64,000 nucleotides of DNA from Cloacimonetes bacterium UBA6097 (lineage in GTDB: Bacteria > Cloacimonadota > Cloacimonadia > Cloacimonadales > Cloacimonadaceae). Below are positions 27,157 through 36,599 of this stretch, piece after piece. The stretch's first letter is position 1; each line of letters starts with the position of its first letter. The position numbers and the translations under genes were made by a program. Where the stretch lies: positions 98,444-162,443 of the forward strand of contig DIWV01000014.1 of NCBI GenBank assembly GCA_002435865.1. The letters run 5' to 3'. Under the pieces are notes generated by a model that saw only the letters and a program-made list of their open reading frames with translations, ran no database searches and had not been told where the DNA came from.

Positions 27157-27654
27157 ATGAAAACAAGCGCATTAATACTCCTGATATGTATCATCTACAG
27201 CAGTATAGGCATGCTGTTTGCCCAGTCTCTTGATGAAGACCAGCTAATGATGAAACAATACAAACTGCCTGAAAAGGCACTGCCGGATTCTATCATGACC
27301 GAAATCGACAGCGTTATGTACCTTAATGGCAAGCTGTTTACCGGATCTGCATATTCACTTTATGATAACGGTCAGCTGCAGCATACGGCTCAATATATTA
27401 AAGGCTTGAAACACGGAACAATGTACGTCTGGTATCCGGATGGAAAACCGCAATTGATAGCAAACTACCGCAATAACCAGTTAAACGGGCGCTTTAAGGG
27501 TTGGTATCAGTTCGGAGCAGTGATTTATGACCTTGTGCTCAAAGACAGCGCTTACACAGGCGACCAGCTTTACGATACAGACACGAGCAGAGCAGAAACA
27601 ACATCTGACGACGCAGAAAAAACCGGGGACGTCTCCGACCAGACCAATGATTAG
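27157..27654 (+). CDS. Exported MORN-repeat (YwqK-like) protein
   Basis: The 165-residue protein has a signal peptide ending near GMLFAQ and three MORN-variant repeats: YDNGQLQHTAQYIKGLKHG, WYPDGKPQLIANYRNNQLNG and a third degenerate one. MORN variants of this type are seen in exported, mostly uncharacterised proteins of Bacteroidetes-like bacteria. The C-terminus is acidic and Thr/Asp-rich, probably disordered. The last 8 bases overlap the panB start, so the two genes may be coupled even though no functional link is known. Confidence 0.7.
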   Translation: MKTSALILLICIIYSSIGMLFAQSLDEDQLMMKQYKLPEKALPDSIMTEIDSVMYLNGKLFTGSAYSLYDNGQLQHTAQYIKGLKHGTMYVWYPDGKPQLIANYRNNQLNGRFKGWYQFGAVIYDLVLKDSAYTGDQLYDTDTSRAETTSDDAEKTGDVSDQTND

Positions 27655-28474
27655 TAACAGCGTTATCAATTCACACAGCATTTCCACCTTTCTCACCATG
27701 AAAGAGAAGGGTTATAAGATTGCCATGGCAACAGCTTATGACTATGCCATGGCACGCACTGTAAAAGATGCTGAAATAGATTTAATCCTGGTTGGCGACA
27801 GCCTTGGCATGGTGGTTCTTGGTTATGACAGCACTCTGCAGGTAACGATGGATGATATGGTTTATCATACCCAGGCTGTCAGGCGCGGAGCACCGGGCAG
27901 TTTTATCATAGCAGATATGCCCTATATGAGCTTTCACATTTCTTTGGAAGATACCAAAATTAATGCTTCCAGACTGATAACTTCCGCAGGGGCAAATGCA
28001 GTAAAGCTGGAAGGAGGAAATCCGAACAGGATTGACGCCATCAAAGCCATTATAGACTGCGAGATACCTGTTTGCGGACACATAGGGTTAACTCCTCAAT
28101 CCGTAAATAAACTCGGCGGATATAAAGTGCAGGGTAAAACTCAGGCTGAATATGACCGGTTATATGAAGAAGCGCTGCAGATAGAAAAAGCCGGCGCTTT
28201 TATGATAGTACTGGAAGGTATTCCCGAAGCTTTGGGCAAAGCAATTACAGATACGCTTAAAATACCGACGGTCGGAATCGGAGCAGGGCGGTATTGTGAC
28301 GGACAGGTCCTGGTATTTCACGATATGCTGGGCTGGAGCAACTTTTTGCCTAAGTTTGTAAAGAAATACGCAGATGTCCACCAGACCATGACTGATGCAG
28401 TAAATGCTTTTGCCAAAGAGGTCAAAGACGGTTCATTTCCAACCCAGGAGCAGGTATATTATCCTATTGACTAA
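27647..28474 (+). CDS. panB: 3-methyl-2-oxobutanoate hydroxymethyltransferase
   Basis: PanB transfers a hydroxymethyl group from 5,10-methylene-tetrahydrofolate to 2-oxoisovalerate, giving ketopantoate, the first committed step of pantothenate and CoA synthesis. From ATG 27647 the protein has 275 residues, the usual length. Signature segments include ATAYDYAMA near the N-terminus, LVGDSLGMVVLGYDST (with the Mg-binding Asp), NAVKLEGG, GHIGLTPQS, MIVLEGIP and PTVGIGAG. Upstream in-frame codons to 27527 lie inside the MORN gene and are not part of it. No panC or panD gene is in the window, so the rest of the pathway is elsewhere. Confidence 0.95.
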   Translation: MISNSVINSHSISTFLTMKEKGYKIAMATAYDYAMARTVKDAEIDLILVGDSLGMVVLGYDSTLQVTMDDMVYHTQAVRRGAPGSFIIADMPYMSFHISLEDTKINASRLITSAGANAVKLEGGNPNRIDAIKAIIDCEIPVCGHIGLTPQSVNKLGGYKVQGKTQAEYDRLYEEALQIEKAGAFMIVLEGIPEALGKAITDTLKIPTVGIGAGRYCDGQVLVFHDMLGWSNFLPKFVKKYADVHQTMTDAVNAFAKEVKDGSFPTQEQVYYPID

Positions 28475-28499
28475 TCTTTAATCATTTCTTTTTTGTATC

Positions 28500-28526
28500 T
28501 TTACAGCTTGTTTGACACTTTATAAT
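28500..28526 (+). promoter_or_regulatory. Possible promoter of the coiled-coil/PorX-like gene pair
   Basis: TATAAT (28521-28526) is preceded after 15 bases by TTTACA (28500-28505). The spacer is short, so this is a weak assignment, but the perfect -10 box lies in the only gap before the 28608 gene. Confidence 0.35.
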
Positions 28527-28607
28527 TAAATTAATCAGACAGGTAATCACTCTATCAAAACAGGATTCCAAAGGAATTCTGACTGACTAAACCAAAGGAG
28601 CAAAACG

Positions 28608-29237
28608 ATGAACGATGCTATCGAAAAACCTGAAGATATGAATGCCAATGATATTTTTGCAGCAGTACATAACCTGAAAAAGAAACTGGAAGAGAATTTT
28701 GTTACCCTGGGTCAGTTGTTTTCCACTATTAAACGCAGAAAGATGTATACCTTAAAGGGATTTGATAACTTCAAAGACTTTGTGGAAGCTGAGTATAACA
28801 TCAATTCCACCCTGGCAGGCAAGCTGAGTTCTGTGTATGAACTGTATATCGGGGAACTGGATTTGGACGATACTTCCGTAAAAGAACTGGGTTTTGACCG
28901 TTTGAGCATGATTAAGCCCTTTGTGGCAAAAGCTGATTGGGATGTGCGCGATGAATGGATTCAAAAAGCCGAGACTATGCCGGTAAATGAGCTTAAAGAC
29001 CATATAAAGGAACTCAAGAAGAAAGAAAAAGACTCGGAAAAGGACGTTAAAGACGTTCTGATAAGCCAATATATAGAAAGGATGCGTGTAGAATTTAATT
29101 GCTCTGTCAAAGAACTCAATTTTAAACTTGCCTTGTATTTCCAGGACGTTAACCTGGATGAAATCAAGAAGATTATTATTCAAAAACAACGACAATTTGA
29201 AGAAGAACTCCAAAGTGTTAAGGAGACCAAAGAATGA
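28608..29237 (+). CDS. Soluble coiled-coil protein coupled to the PorX-like regulator
   Basis: The 209-residue cytoplasmic protein starts after AAAGGAGCAAAACG. It has an N-terminal helical part (NDIFAAVHNLKKKLEENFVTLGQLFSTIKRRKMY), a middle that resembles a small helix-turn-helix-like region (FDNFKDFVEAEYNINSTLAGKLSSVYELY), and a highly charged coiled coil at ~125-150 (ELKDHIKELKKKEKDSEKD). Its stop overlaps the ATG of the response-regulator gene (ATGA), so the two are translated together. It may be a partner or output module of that regulator. I do not recognise the family. The central part resembles plasmid/phage-type DNA-binding proteins only loosely. Confidence 0.65.
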   Translation: MNDAIEKPEDMNANDIFAAVHNLKKKLEENFVTLGQLFSTIKRRKMYTLKGFDNFKDFVEAEYNINSTLAGKLSSVYELYIGELDLDDTSVKELGFDRLSMIKPFVAKADWDVRDEWIQKAETMPVNELKDHIKELKKKEKDSEKDVKDVLISQYIERMRVEFNCSVKELNFKLALYFQDVNLDEIKKIIIQKQRQFEEELQSVKETKE

Positions 29238-30796
29238 AACAGATGCGAATCCTCTGGGTTGATGATGAGATTGACCTACTCAAGCCATTTGTCCTCTTTT
29301 TAGAAGAGAAAAACTATAAAGTAAAGACCTGCAACAATGGCAGCGACGCCATTGAACTGGTAGTAGAAAATAAATATGACCTGGTAATACTGGATGAGAT
29401 GATGCCCGGTCTGGACGGACTTACAACCCTGAAGGAAATCAAGAGGATAAATTCCTCTATACCGATTGTCATGGTTACCAAAAATGAGGAAGAAGGGCTG
29501 ATGGACAAAGCTATTGCTTCCCAGATTTCTGATTACCTGATTAAGCCGATTAATCCCAATCAAATCATCATGGCTATCAAGAAGATATTCCAGGCAGACG
29601 AAATACGTGCCAACCAGATAGGTGAGCAGTACAGCAAGTTTGTGGGTCAGCTCAACCAGCGTTTGTTTGCCAATCCCGGCTGGGAAGAATGGGCTCAGAT
29701 TTACCGTGACCTCAGCTATTGGGAACTGCAGATTGACCAGGTTAATGACGAAAGCCTGCAGCAGATGCACTTCCTGCAAAAGAGGGACTGCAACACTGAA
29801 TTTACTTCCTTTGTGGAAAACAATTACAAGGGCTGGCTGCAGACAGATGACCGCCCGAACCTGTCGTTTGATGTAATTTCCCAGTATATAGTGCCTCACT
29901 TTGAAGAAAATGTGCCTGTTTATATGATTATCATAGATTGCATGCGCCTGGACCAGTACATTGCCATTCAGCCCTATATCCAGGAACTGTTTGAAGAAGA
30001 GCTGGGCACTTATTACAGTATTCTGCCGACTGCTACTCCTTTTTCCAGGAATTCGGTGTTCAGCGGAATGCTTCCCATCGATATTTCCAAGCGTTTCCCG
30101 GATTACTGGACTACCTCATCTGAAATGGATAACAGCCGTAACAGAAACGAGCATCAGCTTTTGGACGAACATATTATTGATTTGGGATATGAACTGAATC
30201 CGGCAACCAAGTATGTGAAGATATTTAATATGGATGAAGGCAACTTTGTCTTGAGAAAGATAGAAACCTGGACCAAAGATAAGCTGGTTGTATTGGTCTA
30301 TAACTTCCTGGACCTGCTGGCGCATCACCGTTCCAAAGACCAGATCCTGCAGGAAACCATACCTCATGAGGAAGGATTGAGAGCCTTTACCAAGCATTGG
30401 TTCCTGCATTCTTCCCTTTACGAAGCACTTAAGCTGATTGCCAAACAGGATGCTATTGTGGTGATAACCACAGACCATGGTTCAATCAAAGTTAACAGAG
30501 CCACACAGGTGGTTGGTGACAGGGATGCTTCCATCACAGTGCGTTACAAGGAAGGCAAGAACCTGACTGTTAATGAAAGGCACGCTATCTTTGTAAAGAA
30601 ACCCATTGAATACGGTTTGCCTTCCAAAAGTATTGTAGATAATTTTATCTTTGCCAAGGATGACTATTATTTTATCTATCCCAATGCATACCATCAATAC
30701 CAAAGACAATATAACGGTACCTTCCAGCATGGCGGTGTTTCCATGGAGGAAATGATTCTGCCCATTGCAACCTGCAGAAGCAAAAAACAAAAATAA
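29234..30796 (+). CDS. porX: PorX-like response regulator with PglZ/alkaline-phosphatase-type domain
   Basis: The 520-residue protein has a receiver domain (1-125) with the acidic pocket Asp10-Asp11, phosphoacceptor Asp54 (VILDEMMPG) and Lys104 (LIKPI). A helical linker follows, then a PglZ-type domain (about 210-515) of the alkaline-phosphatase superfamily, with metal-site motifs IIDCMRLDQ, TATPFSRNSVFSG and TTDHGS, and a C-terminal FQHGGVSMEEMILP. This is the architecture of PorX, which in Bacteroidetes works with the PorY kinase to control T9SS genes and gliding or secretion. No PorY-like kinase is in the window. It lies directly upstream of the large T9SS cargo genes and ends in an intrinsic terminator. 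The symbol is given by architecture; other PglZ-regulators exist. Confidence 0.85.
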   Translation: MKQMRILWVDDEIDLLKPFVLFLEEKNYKVKTCNNGSDAIELVVENKYDLVILDEMMPGLDGLTTLKEIKRINSSIPIVMVTKNEEEGLMDKAIASQISDYLIKPINPNQIIMAIKKIFQADEIRANQIGEQYSKFVGQLNQRLFANPGWEEWAQIYRDLSYWELQIDQVNDESLQQMHFLQKRDCNTEFTSFVENNYKGWLQTDDRPNLSFDVISQYIVPHFEENVPVYMIIIDCMRLDQYIAIQPYIQELFEEELGTYYSILPTATPFSRNSVFSGMLPIDISKRFPDYWTTSSEMDNSRNRNEHQLLDEHIIDLGYELNPATKYVKIFNMDEGNFVLRKIETWTKDKLVVLVYNFLDLLAHHRSKDQILQETIPHEEGLRAFTKHWFLHSSLYEALKLIAKQDAIVVITTDHGSIKVNRATQVVGDRDASITVRYKEGKNLTVNERHAIFVKKPIEYGLPSKSIVDNFIFAKDDYYFIYPNAYHQYQRQYNGTFQHGGVSMEEMILPIATCRSKKQK

Positions 30797-30830
30797 CTAA
30801 TCATAAACAAAGCATAAACATTATTTATTC

Positions 30831-30861
30831 AGGACAGCCGGTTTCGGTTGTCCTTTTTTTA
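30831..30861 (+). terminator. Intrinsic terminator after the PorX-like gene
   Basis: AGGACAGCCG (30831-30840) pairs with CGGTTGTCCT (30845-30854, one G-U) around GTTT and is followed by seven T. Confidence 0.9.
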
Positions 30862-30886
30862 TCTGCAAAGATAGTTAAAAAATATA

Positions 30887-30914
30887 TTGACATTTATTTC
30901 CAACAATCTATATG
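30887..30914 (+). promoter_or_regulatory. Candidate promoter of the 1743-residue T9SS protein gene
   Basis: TTGACA (30887-30892) and TATATG (30909-30914) are 16 bases apart, directly after the preceding terminator. A long leader of about 130 bases follows before ATG 31052. Similar TTGACAT boxes precede other secreted-protein genes at 36452 and 48585. Confidence 0.45.
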
Positions 30915-31051
30915 AGTAATGTAGTGGAATTTACTTTTTTACTGCTTTTGTTTTTTTGAGATTAAAATATTATGGAAAGGGATTTTCCTTTAACTTAAAG
31001 TTACGTAATATCCCTATAAAAAGTAACTCAATTAATAGCAAGGAGAAAAAG

Positions 31052-34000
31052 ATGAGACCTTCACTTGTATTTACAATTTTATTAGGTGTAATCATGATTA
31101 TCGCCATGCCTGTATATGCAGCTTTATCAGATTACACGTTCACGCAGACAGGAGCTCAGTATACTGAGCTGCCAAGTCCGACAGTTATTCATTCAACAGC
31201 TGTTGATGATGCCATGTCCCCGGCGATTGACATTGGATTTACCTTTGTGTATGACGATATGCCGTATACACAGTTCAAATCCAATTCCAACGGGTTTATC
31301 ACGCTTGATCTGGCATCCACAGCATCATTAACAAACGCTCTGGCAACACGCCTTCTTATTTTGGGTGGTCTGTGGGACGACCTGAAATCTGATGACACTA
31401 ATGCCGGCGTATCATATCAGTTAATGGGCGCTGCGCCAAACAGAGCCTTGTACGTTCAGTACAAAAACATGAAGTGGTATTACAATGCTTCTCCCGTTAA
31501 CCTGATTAATTTCCAGATTGTTCTCTATGAGACAACTAATGTTATTAATTTTGTTTATGGTACAATGGGTGCCACACCCGGGACTACAGCTTCTGCTTCC
31601 ATCGGAATATCCGGTGCAGCTGCAGGTAATTATATAAGTGTAACTCCCGCTACTCCTACAGCTACAGCATCTTCAACAGCAGAATTTACAGCCATCAACG
31701 GAACACATGTTCCCTTTATTATCGGCAATATGTATGTATTCTCACCCCCTGTGCCTGTTCCCAATGATTTGCAAGCGCTTACTATAGTTGGCGATACTGC
31801 ACCTACTGCAGGTTCCCCGGAAACTTATAATGTAAGCATCCGTAACCGCGGCACAGACCCGCAAACGACTTATTCAGTTAAATTGATGAGTGGCGCTACT
31901 GAGCTCGCTTCTGTTGCAGGACCTGCAATCCAGCCCGGAGAAATTCTTCAGGTTCCGGTCAGTTATACCTTCACAGTAACCGGTCCTACAACCATTTTCG
32001 GTAAAGTAGTGTTAGCCGGTGACGCTAATCCTGCCAATGATGCAACTGCTCCAATCACGGTTAATGTCCAGGCTGCCAACGTAGTTCCTGTTACCATAGG
32101 AGCCGGCGACCAGGTGGCAAGAATGCCCATAGATTTTTATTGGAAGAACAGCTTGTATGAATGCATCTATCTTGCTTCTGAAATTAATCTGGGCGGACTG
32201 TTAACAGGAGTTGCCTTCTATAATAATTTCACTTCTACCGAACTTGCAGCCGGAAAGCCCACTAAAATCTGGATAGGAGAAACAACTGCTACTGATTTAT
32301 CAGCCGGCTGGATTCCTTCCACGCAGTTAACCCAGGTTTATGACGGGTTGGTTAGTTATCCGGTTGGACAAAACATAATTATCGTTACATTTTCTACTCC
32401 ATATGTATATGGAGGTGGAAATCTGGTCATGATGGTTAACCGTCCGATGGATACAGAATATTTCGACTCTACGGATAACTTTGCCTGCCAGACAATCGGA
32501 ACTGCAAGGTCACGTAAACTTCAAAGCGACACAGTTACTTATGATCCTGCTGCTCCGGCAACTGCTACACCAACAGGACAATTCCCCAAGACCACATTAT
32601 TCTTTGTAGTGAGTGGTATGGGAGCTATCCAGGGTACAGTAACAGTAGGTGGAAATCCCCTAGCAGGCGCTGTTGTTTCTGTAGTTGGCACTCCCCTTAC
32701 CCAAACTACAGGTCCCAATGGCACCTATAGCTTCCCATATGTACCAATGGGTCCGCAGCAGGTTTCCTGCTCCATAGTTGGTTATGCTCCGCAAACAGCC
32801 AATGTTACTGTTATAGAAAACCAGACTGTAACCCAGGACTTTGTCATGGTTGCTTTGCCTGAAGTTAATGTTTTTGGCACAGTTACCGGCAGTGATGCAC
32901 CTACAGTAGGCCTTGCCGATGCAATGGTCAACCTGACAGGTATCCTTGATTATTCCGGTACAACCAATGCTTCTGGTGTATTCACTATTACAGGTGTTTT
33001 GACAAATAATACTTACAGCTATTCAATCTCTAAACAGGGATATCAGAACGCTACCGGTACTATCACAGTCGGGACTATAGCTTATGATATGGGTACGATA
33101 ATATTGAACGAAATATCCAATCCTCCCACGCACGTCAGTGCTGAACTGAATCCAACTCATACAACTTCAACCGTAACCTGGAATGCTCCGGGTTCTACAG
33201 GTCCGGGCAATTTCTTTGATTTTGAGTTTGATGATGGTGGCTGGGTTCCATCTTCCAGCTGGACAGATCCCCTTGGTGACTGGGAATGGGGCAACGATTA
33301 TAATATGGCTAATTATACAGATATTGATACTTATGTAGATGAACCGCCCACAGCAGCCTATTCCGGTACAGGAATGTGGGGAACAGGGTTTGAGAGCGGC
33401 TATTCCAATTGCGGTGGATGGTCATATTTAAAGAAGACCTTTAATTTTACGGGTATTACAGATCCTGTATTGAATATGTGGCATTATATGAATGGTTACA
33501 ATACCTGGGATTACGGCTTAATCCTGGTAAACGGCACCACAGTATGGGGCACCGCCGCTTCAGCAGAGTTTATGCCGTGGCAAAATCTTAATGTCGCTTT
33601 GACTGCCTTTGCCGGACAAAGCGATGTTGAAATTAGCTTTGAATGGTATGCAACGTCAGTTGTTTCCTATGCCGGCTGGTATTTAGATGATATTTACGTG
33701 GGAACAGCAACAGGAGTGCCAACCAGGAGTCAGGTATTTGATGTTGAGAGTAATCATCATTTCAATCCTGTTAATCCAACCATAGACCGCTCCTTACTGG
33801 GATATAAGGTCTGGCGTTTATTGTCCGGACAGGAAGCTAATGAAACATTGTGGACGTCGCTTACCGCAAATGTAACCGTAGATACTTTCTATGTCGACAA
33901 TGGCTGGGCTACACTGGCCGACGGTAATTATAAGTGGGCAGTCAAAGCTGTTTACACCAATAATGTGATGTCTGTTCCCATGTTTTCAAACATGATTTAT

Positions 34001-36283
34001 AAAACTCTTGAAATTGATGTTACAGGCTTAGTTGTGGGCAGTGATGCTCCGACTGTTGGTCTGGCAGATGCTACAGTTTCTCTAATGGGTACTGTTGACT
34101 TTTCAGCTGTGACCAATGCTTCAGGACAATTTACCATACCATTTGTGTATGCTAATCAGATATATAACTATACGGTTAGTAAAGTTGGATATCAAAATGC
34201 TACCGGAACCATAACACTAACAGATGCAGATTATAATATGGGCACTATTACCCTGAATGAAATTGCCCTGCCAGCCACTACTGTCCAGGCAGTTGAAGCA
34301 GCGCCCAATGTCAATGTAACATGGATGCAGCCCGGTACCGGCGGCGGAGATTGGATACAGTGGGATAGTAATTTGAATAATGACAGTATCGGTATGACAG
34401 CCGGCGGAACGTTTGATGTTGCGTCAAGGTGGCCTGCCGCTGATTTAACAGACTATATTGGTCAGTCATTATATGCTGTAAAGTTCTGGCCCGGAAGTGT
34501 TGGAACATACAGGGTTCGTGTCTGGACGGGCGGTTCTGCAACTGCTCCTGACCAGATGGTTGTGGATGAAGCATATCCCGGTTATACTGTAGATGAGTTT
34601 AATACTTATGTTCTTCCAACTCCGATTCCAATCCAACCCGGTCAGGAATTATGGTTTGGCTATAATGTAACTCATGCTTCAGGCGCATATCCTGCAGGCT
34701 GCGATGCAGGTCCTGCTCATGATGGGCTTGGCAATATGATTTATACTTCAGGTGCCTGGACTACATTGTACACTCTTGCGACATCACTAAACTATGACTG
34801 GAATATAGCCGGTTATGTTGGTTACAGCGCTCCTACTGCAAGGGGCTTGGCACCAATGACACAAATCTCATTCAGTGAAGTACGTGAAAGCAAAAAAATC
34901 CTTGCCGAAAAGAGCACCGGAAGCACTTTAAAGATTACACCAAATCTTAGAAACGACCGTATGCTTGAAGGCTATAAAGTATGGCGTCTGTTACAAGGCC
35001 AGGAAACCAGTGAAAATCTATGGACTTTGCTGACAACTAATACTATTACAGCCACAGCTTACCAGGATATGGGATGGAATGCTGTCCCTGACGGCACATA
35101 TAAATGGGCAGTTAAAGCTGTCTATACAGGTAATGTACTCGCTATGCCGGCTTTTTCCAATGCAATTCAAAAGCTTACACAGATTGGAACCATTGCCGGT
35201 ATCGTACGTCAGACAAACAACAGTCCAATAGCCGGTGCAACAATAACTGCCGGGACTTATACTGCAACTTCCAATGGTACAGGTGCATATTCCCTGCAGG
35301 TTCCTGCAGGCACATACACTGTAACATGTACTGCGGATAACTATATGCCCGGTACGCAGGATGGTGTTGTCGTAATAACCGGTGTAACAACACAAGTTAA
35401 CTTCATACTGGAAGCTTCCACCCTGGCAACAGATGGTTTCGAAACTTATACTGATTTTGCTATAGACTTTGCTCCATGGATAAATGTGGACGTTGACCAA
35501 TCAGGCACATATGGTTTTAACGGATTTGACTTCCCCGGTGAATACCAGGCAATGGCATTCATGATATTCAATCCATTAACAACCGTACCTGCATCAACTG
35601 ACGATATCGGAACTGCTCATGGTGGAGACAAAATGGCTCATTGCTGGGCAGCAACCACACCTCCTAACAACGACTGGATGATTTCTCAGATGTATCCGGT
35701 AGGAGATGGTGCTTATACCGGATTCTGGGCTCGTTCTTTAACTGCTGATTACGGTTTGGAACGCTTCAAAGTCGGAGTATCCAGCGGTGGAACTGCTCCT
35801 GCAGATTTCACAATTATATCTCCCGGTGCTTATGTACAGGCTCCGATTGACTGGACATACTATCAGTACAATATTCCGGTTTCCTTTATTCCCGGAGATG
35901 TACGCATTGGTATCAATTGTGTTTCTAATGATGCCTTCATCTTCATGGTTGATGACTTTGTTATAACAATTAACACTGCCAATGAAGATCCTGTTCCGGC
36001 TGTAACTGCTACTTTGTTAAATGGCAACTATCCTAATCCATTTAATCCTGAGACAAGTATCAGCTATTCAGTCAAGGGCAATTTACCCGTCGTGGTTGAA
36101 GTTTATAATACCAAAGGTCAGAGAGTTAGGACCCTGGTAAATGAAACCAAAGCTACAGGTAATTACAACGTAAAATGGGATGGAACCGATGATAATAACC
36201 ACAGAGTTACAAGCGGTGTCTATTTCTATAAAATGAAAGCAGGAACATATACATCTTCCAGAAAGATGATCCTGATGAAATAA
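31052..36283 (+). CDS. Giant secreted multidomain T9SS protein (1743 aa)
   Basis: ATG 31052 is chosen because AAGGAGAAAAAG precedes it and a signal peptide (MRPSLVFTILLGVI...) starts there. The protein is a string of extracellular beta domains: an N-terminal sandwich (to ~230); a CARDB-like domain (~235-340, NDLQAL...SIRNRGTDPQTTYSVKLMSG); a beta domain; two carboxypeptidase-regulatory-like repeats (~525-690); a FN3-plus-jelly-roll-like region (~690-890); two copies of a YKVWRLL.GQE.(N/S)E module (~913-985, ~1305-1375); more regulatory-like repeats; a cleaved-adhesin-like domain (~1460-1640); and a FlgD-like T9SS tail (NYPNPFNPETSISY ... KMILMK). It should be exported and attached or released at the surface as an adhesin or matrix protein. 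No catalytic motif was found. Confidence 0.88.
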   Translation: MRPSLVFTILLGVIMIIAMPVYAALSDYTFTQTGAQYTELPSPTVIHSTAVDDAMSPAIDIGFTFVYDDMPYTQFKSNSNGFITLDLASTASLTNALATRLLILGGLWDDLKSDDTNAGVSYQLMGAAPNRALYVQYKNMKWYYNASPVNLINFQIVLYETTNVINFVYGTMGATPGTTASASIGISGAAAGNYISVTPATPTATASSTAEFTAINGTHVPFIIGNMYVFSPPVPVPNDLQALTIVGDTAPTAGSPETYNVSIRNRGTDPQTTYSVKLMSGATELASVAGPAIQPGEILQVPVSYTFTVTGPTTIFGKVVLAGDANPANDATAPITVNVQAANVVPVTIGAGDQVARMPIDFYWKNSLYECIYLASEINLGGLLTGVAFYNNFTSTELAAGKPTKIWIGETTATDLSAGWIPSTQLTQVYDGLVSYPVGQNIIIVTFSTPYVYGGGNLVMMVNRPMDTEYFDSTDNFACQTIGTARSRKLQSDTVTYDPAAPATATPTGQFPKTTLFFVVSGMGAIQGTVTVGGNPLAGAVVSVVGTPLTQTTGPNGTYSFPYVPMGPQQVSCSIVGYAPQTANVTVIENQTVTQDFVMVALPEVNVFGTVTGSDAPTVGLADAMVNLTGILDYSGTTNASGVFTITGVLTNNTYSYSISKQGYQNATGTITVGTIAYDMGTIILNEISNPPTHVSAELNPTHTTSTVTWNAPGSTGPGNFFDFEFDDGGWVPSSSWTDPLGDWEWGNDYNMANYTDIDTYVDEPPTAAYSGTGMWGTGFESGYSNCGGWSYLKKTFNFTGITDPVLNMWHYMNGYNTWDYGLILVNGTTVWGTAASAEFMPWQNLNVALTAFAGQSDVEISFEWYATSVVSYAGWYLDDIYVGTATGVPTRSQVFDVESNHHFNPVNPTIDRSLLGYKVWRLLSGQEANETLWTSLTANVTVDTFYVDNGWATLADGNYKWAVKAVYTNNVMSVPMFSNMIYKTLEIDVTGLVVGSDAPTVGLADATVSLMGTVDFSAVTNASGQFTIPFVYANQIYNYTVSKVGYQNATGTITLTDADYNMGTITLNEIALPATTVQAVEAAPNVNVTWMQPGTGGGDWIQWDSNLNNDSIGMTAGGTFDVASRWPAADLTDYIGQSLYAVKFWPGSVGTYRVRVWTGGSATAPDQMVVDEAYPGYTVDEFNTYVLPTPIPIQPGQELWFGYNVTHASGAYPAGCDAGPAHDGLGNMIYTSGAWTTLYTLATSLNYDWNIAGYVGYSAPTARGLAPMTQISFSEVRESKKILAEKSTGSTLKITPNLRNDRMLEGYKVWRLLQGQETSENLWTLLTTNTITATAYQDMGWNAVPDGTYKWAVKAVYTGNVLAMPAFSNAIQKLTQIGTIAGIVRQTNNSPIAGATITAGTYTATSNGTGAYSLQVPAGTYTVTCTADNYMPGTQDGVVVITGVTTQVNFILEASTLATDGFETYTDFAIDFAPWINVDVDQSGTYGFNGFDFPGEYQAMAFMIFNPLTTVPASTDDIGTAHGGDKMAHCWAATTPPNNDWMISQMYPVGDGAYTGFWARSLTADYGLERFKVGVSSGGTAPADFTIISPGAYVQAPIDWTYYQYNIPVSFIPGDVRIGINCVSNDAFIFMVDDFVITINTANEDPVPAVTATLLNGNYPNPFNPETSISYSVKGNLPVVVEVYNTKGQRVRTLVNETKATGNYNVKWDGTDDNNHRVTSGVYFYKMKAGTYTSSRKMILMK

Positions 36284-36310
36284 CGTCTGGATAAGATATA
36301 ATCTAAACAA

Positions 36311-36344
36311 AAAAGACGCTGCCTCCGGGTGGCGTCTTTTTTTT
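36311..36344 (+). terminator. Intrinsic terminator after the 1743-residue gene
   Basis: AAAAGACGC (36311-36319) pairs with GCGTCTTTT around a GC-rich loop, followed by T8. Its stem resembles that of the terminator at 45911, after the next paralogue. Confidence 0.85.
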
Positions 36345-36451
36345 ACCGAATGATATTTCAGGATAAATCCGCAAAACATTATGTAAAGGCTATTCAGGAT
36401 TTATGGACATGATTTTCAACTAACCACAATCAAAAAAACTACAAAAAAGCA

Positions 36452-36486
36452 TTGACATATATATGGCATAAAATTTGCATTGTAAT
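36452..36486 (+). promoter_or_regulatory. Weak promoter-like TTGACAT box before the 3095-residue gene
   Basis: TTGACA at 36452-36457 is followed by AAAATTTGCATTGTAAT, which offers TTGCAT at 17 bases or TGTAAT at 23 bases as a -10. The 316-base gap between the two giant genes otherwise contains only the terminator and an A+T-rich leader. A similar TTGACAT...AATTTGCA layout occurs at 48585-48617. Confidence 0.3.
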
Positions 36487-36599
36487 CTAATGGATAGTGG
36501 TACACACTCTTTGAAAGTGATATAGAACTAAAAAGTCGTTATCAATAAGTTTGAGATAAATATACAAAACAATACTCAATAACTAACAAGGAGACAAAG

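Noticed and set aside
16185..30796. BREX system (PglX-like methylase plus PglZ-domain protein)
   Set aside because: The PglZ domain is fused to a receiver domain in a PorX-like protein 5 kb away in a different operon, and brxA, brxB, brxC and brxL are absent.
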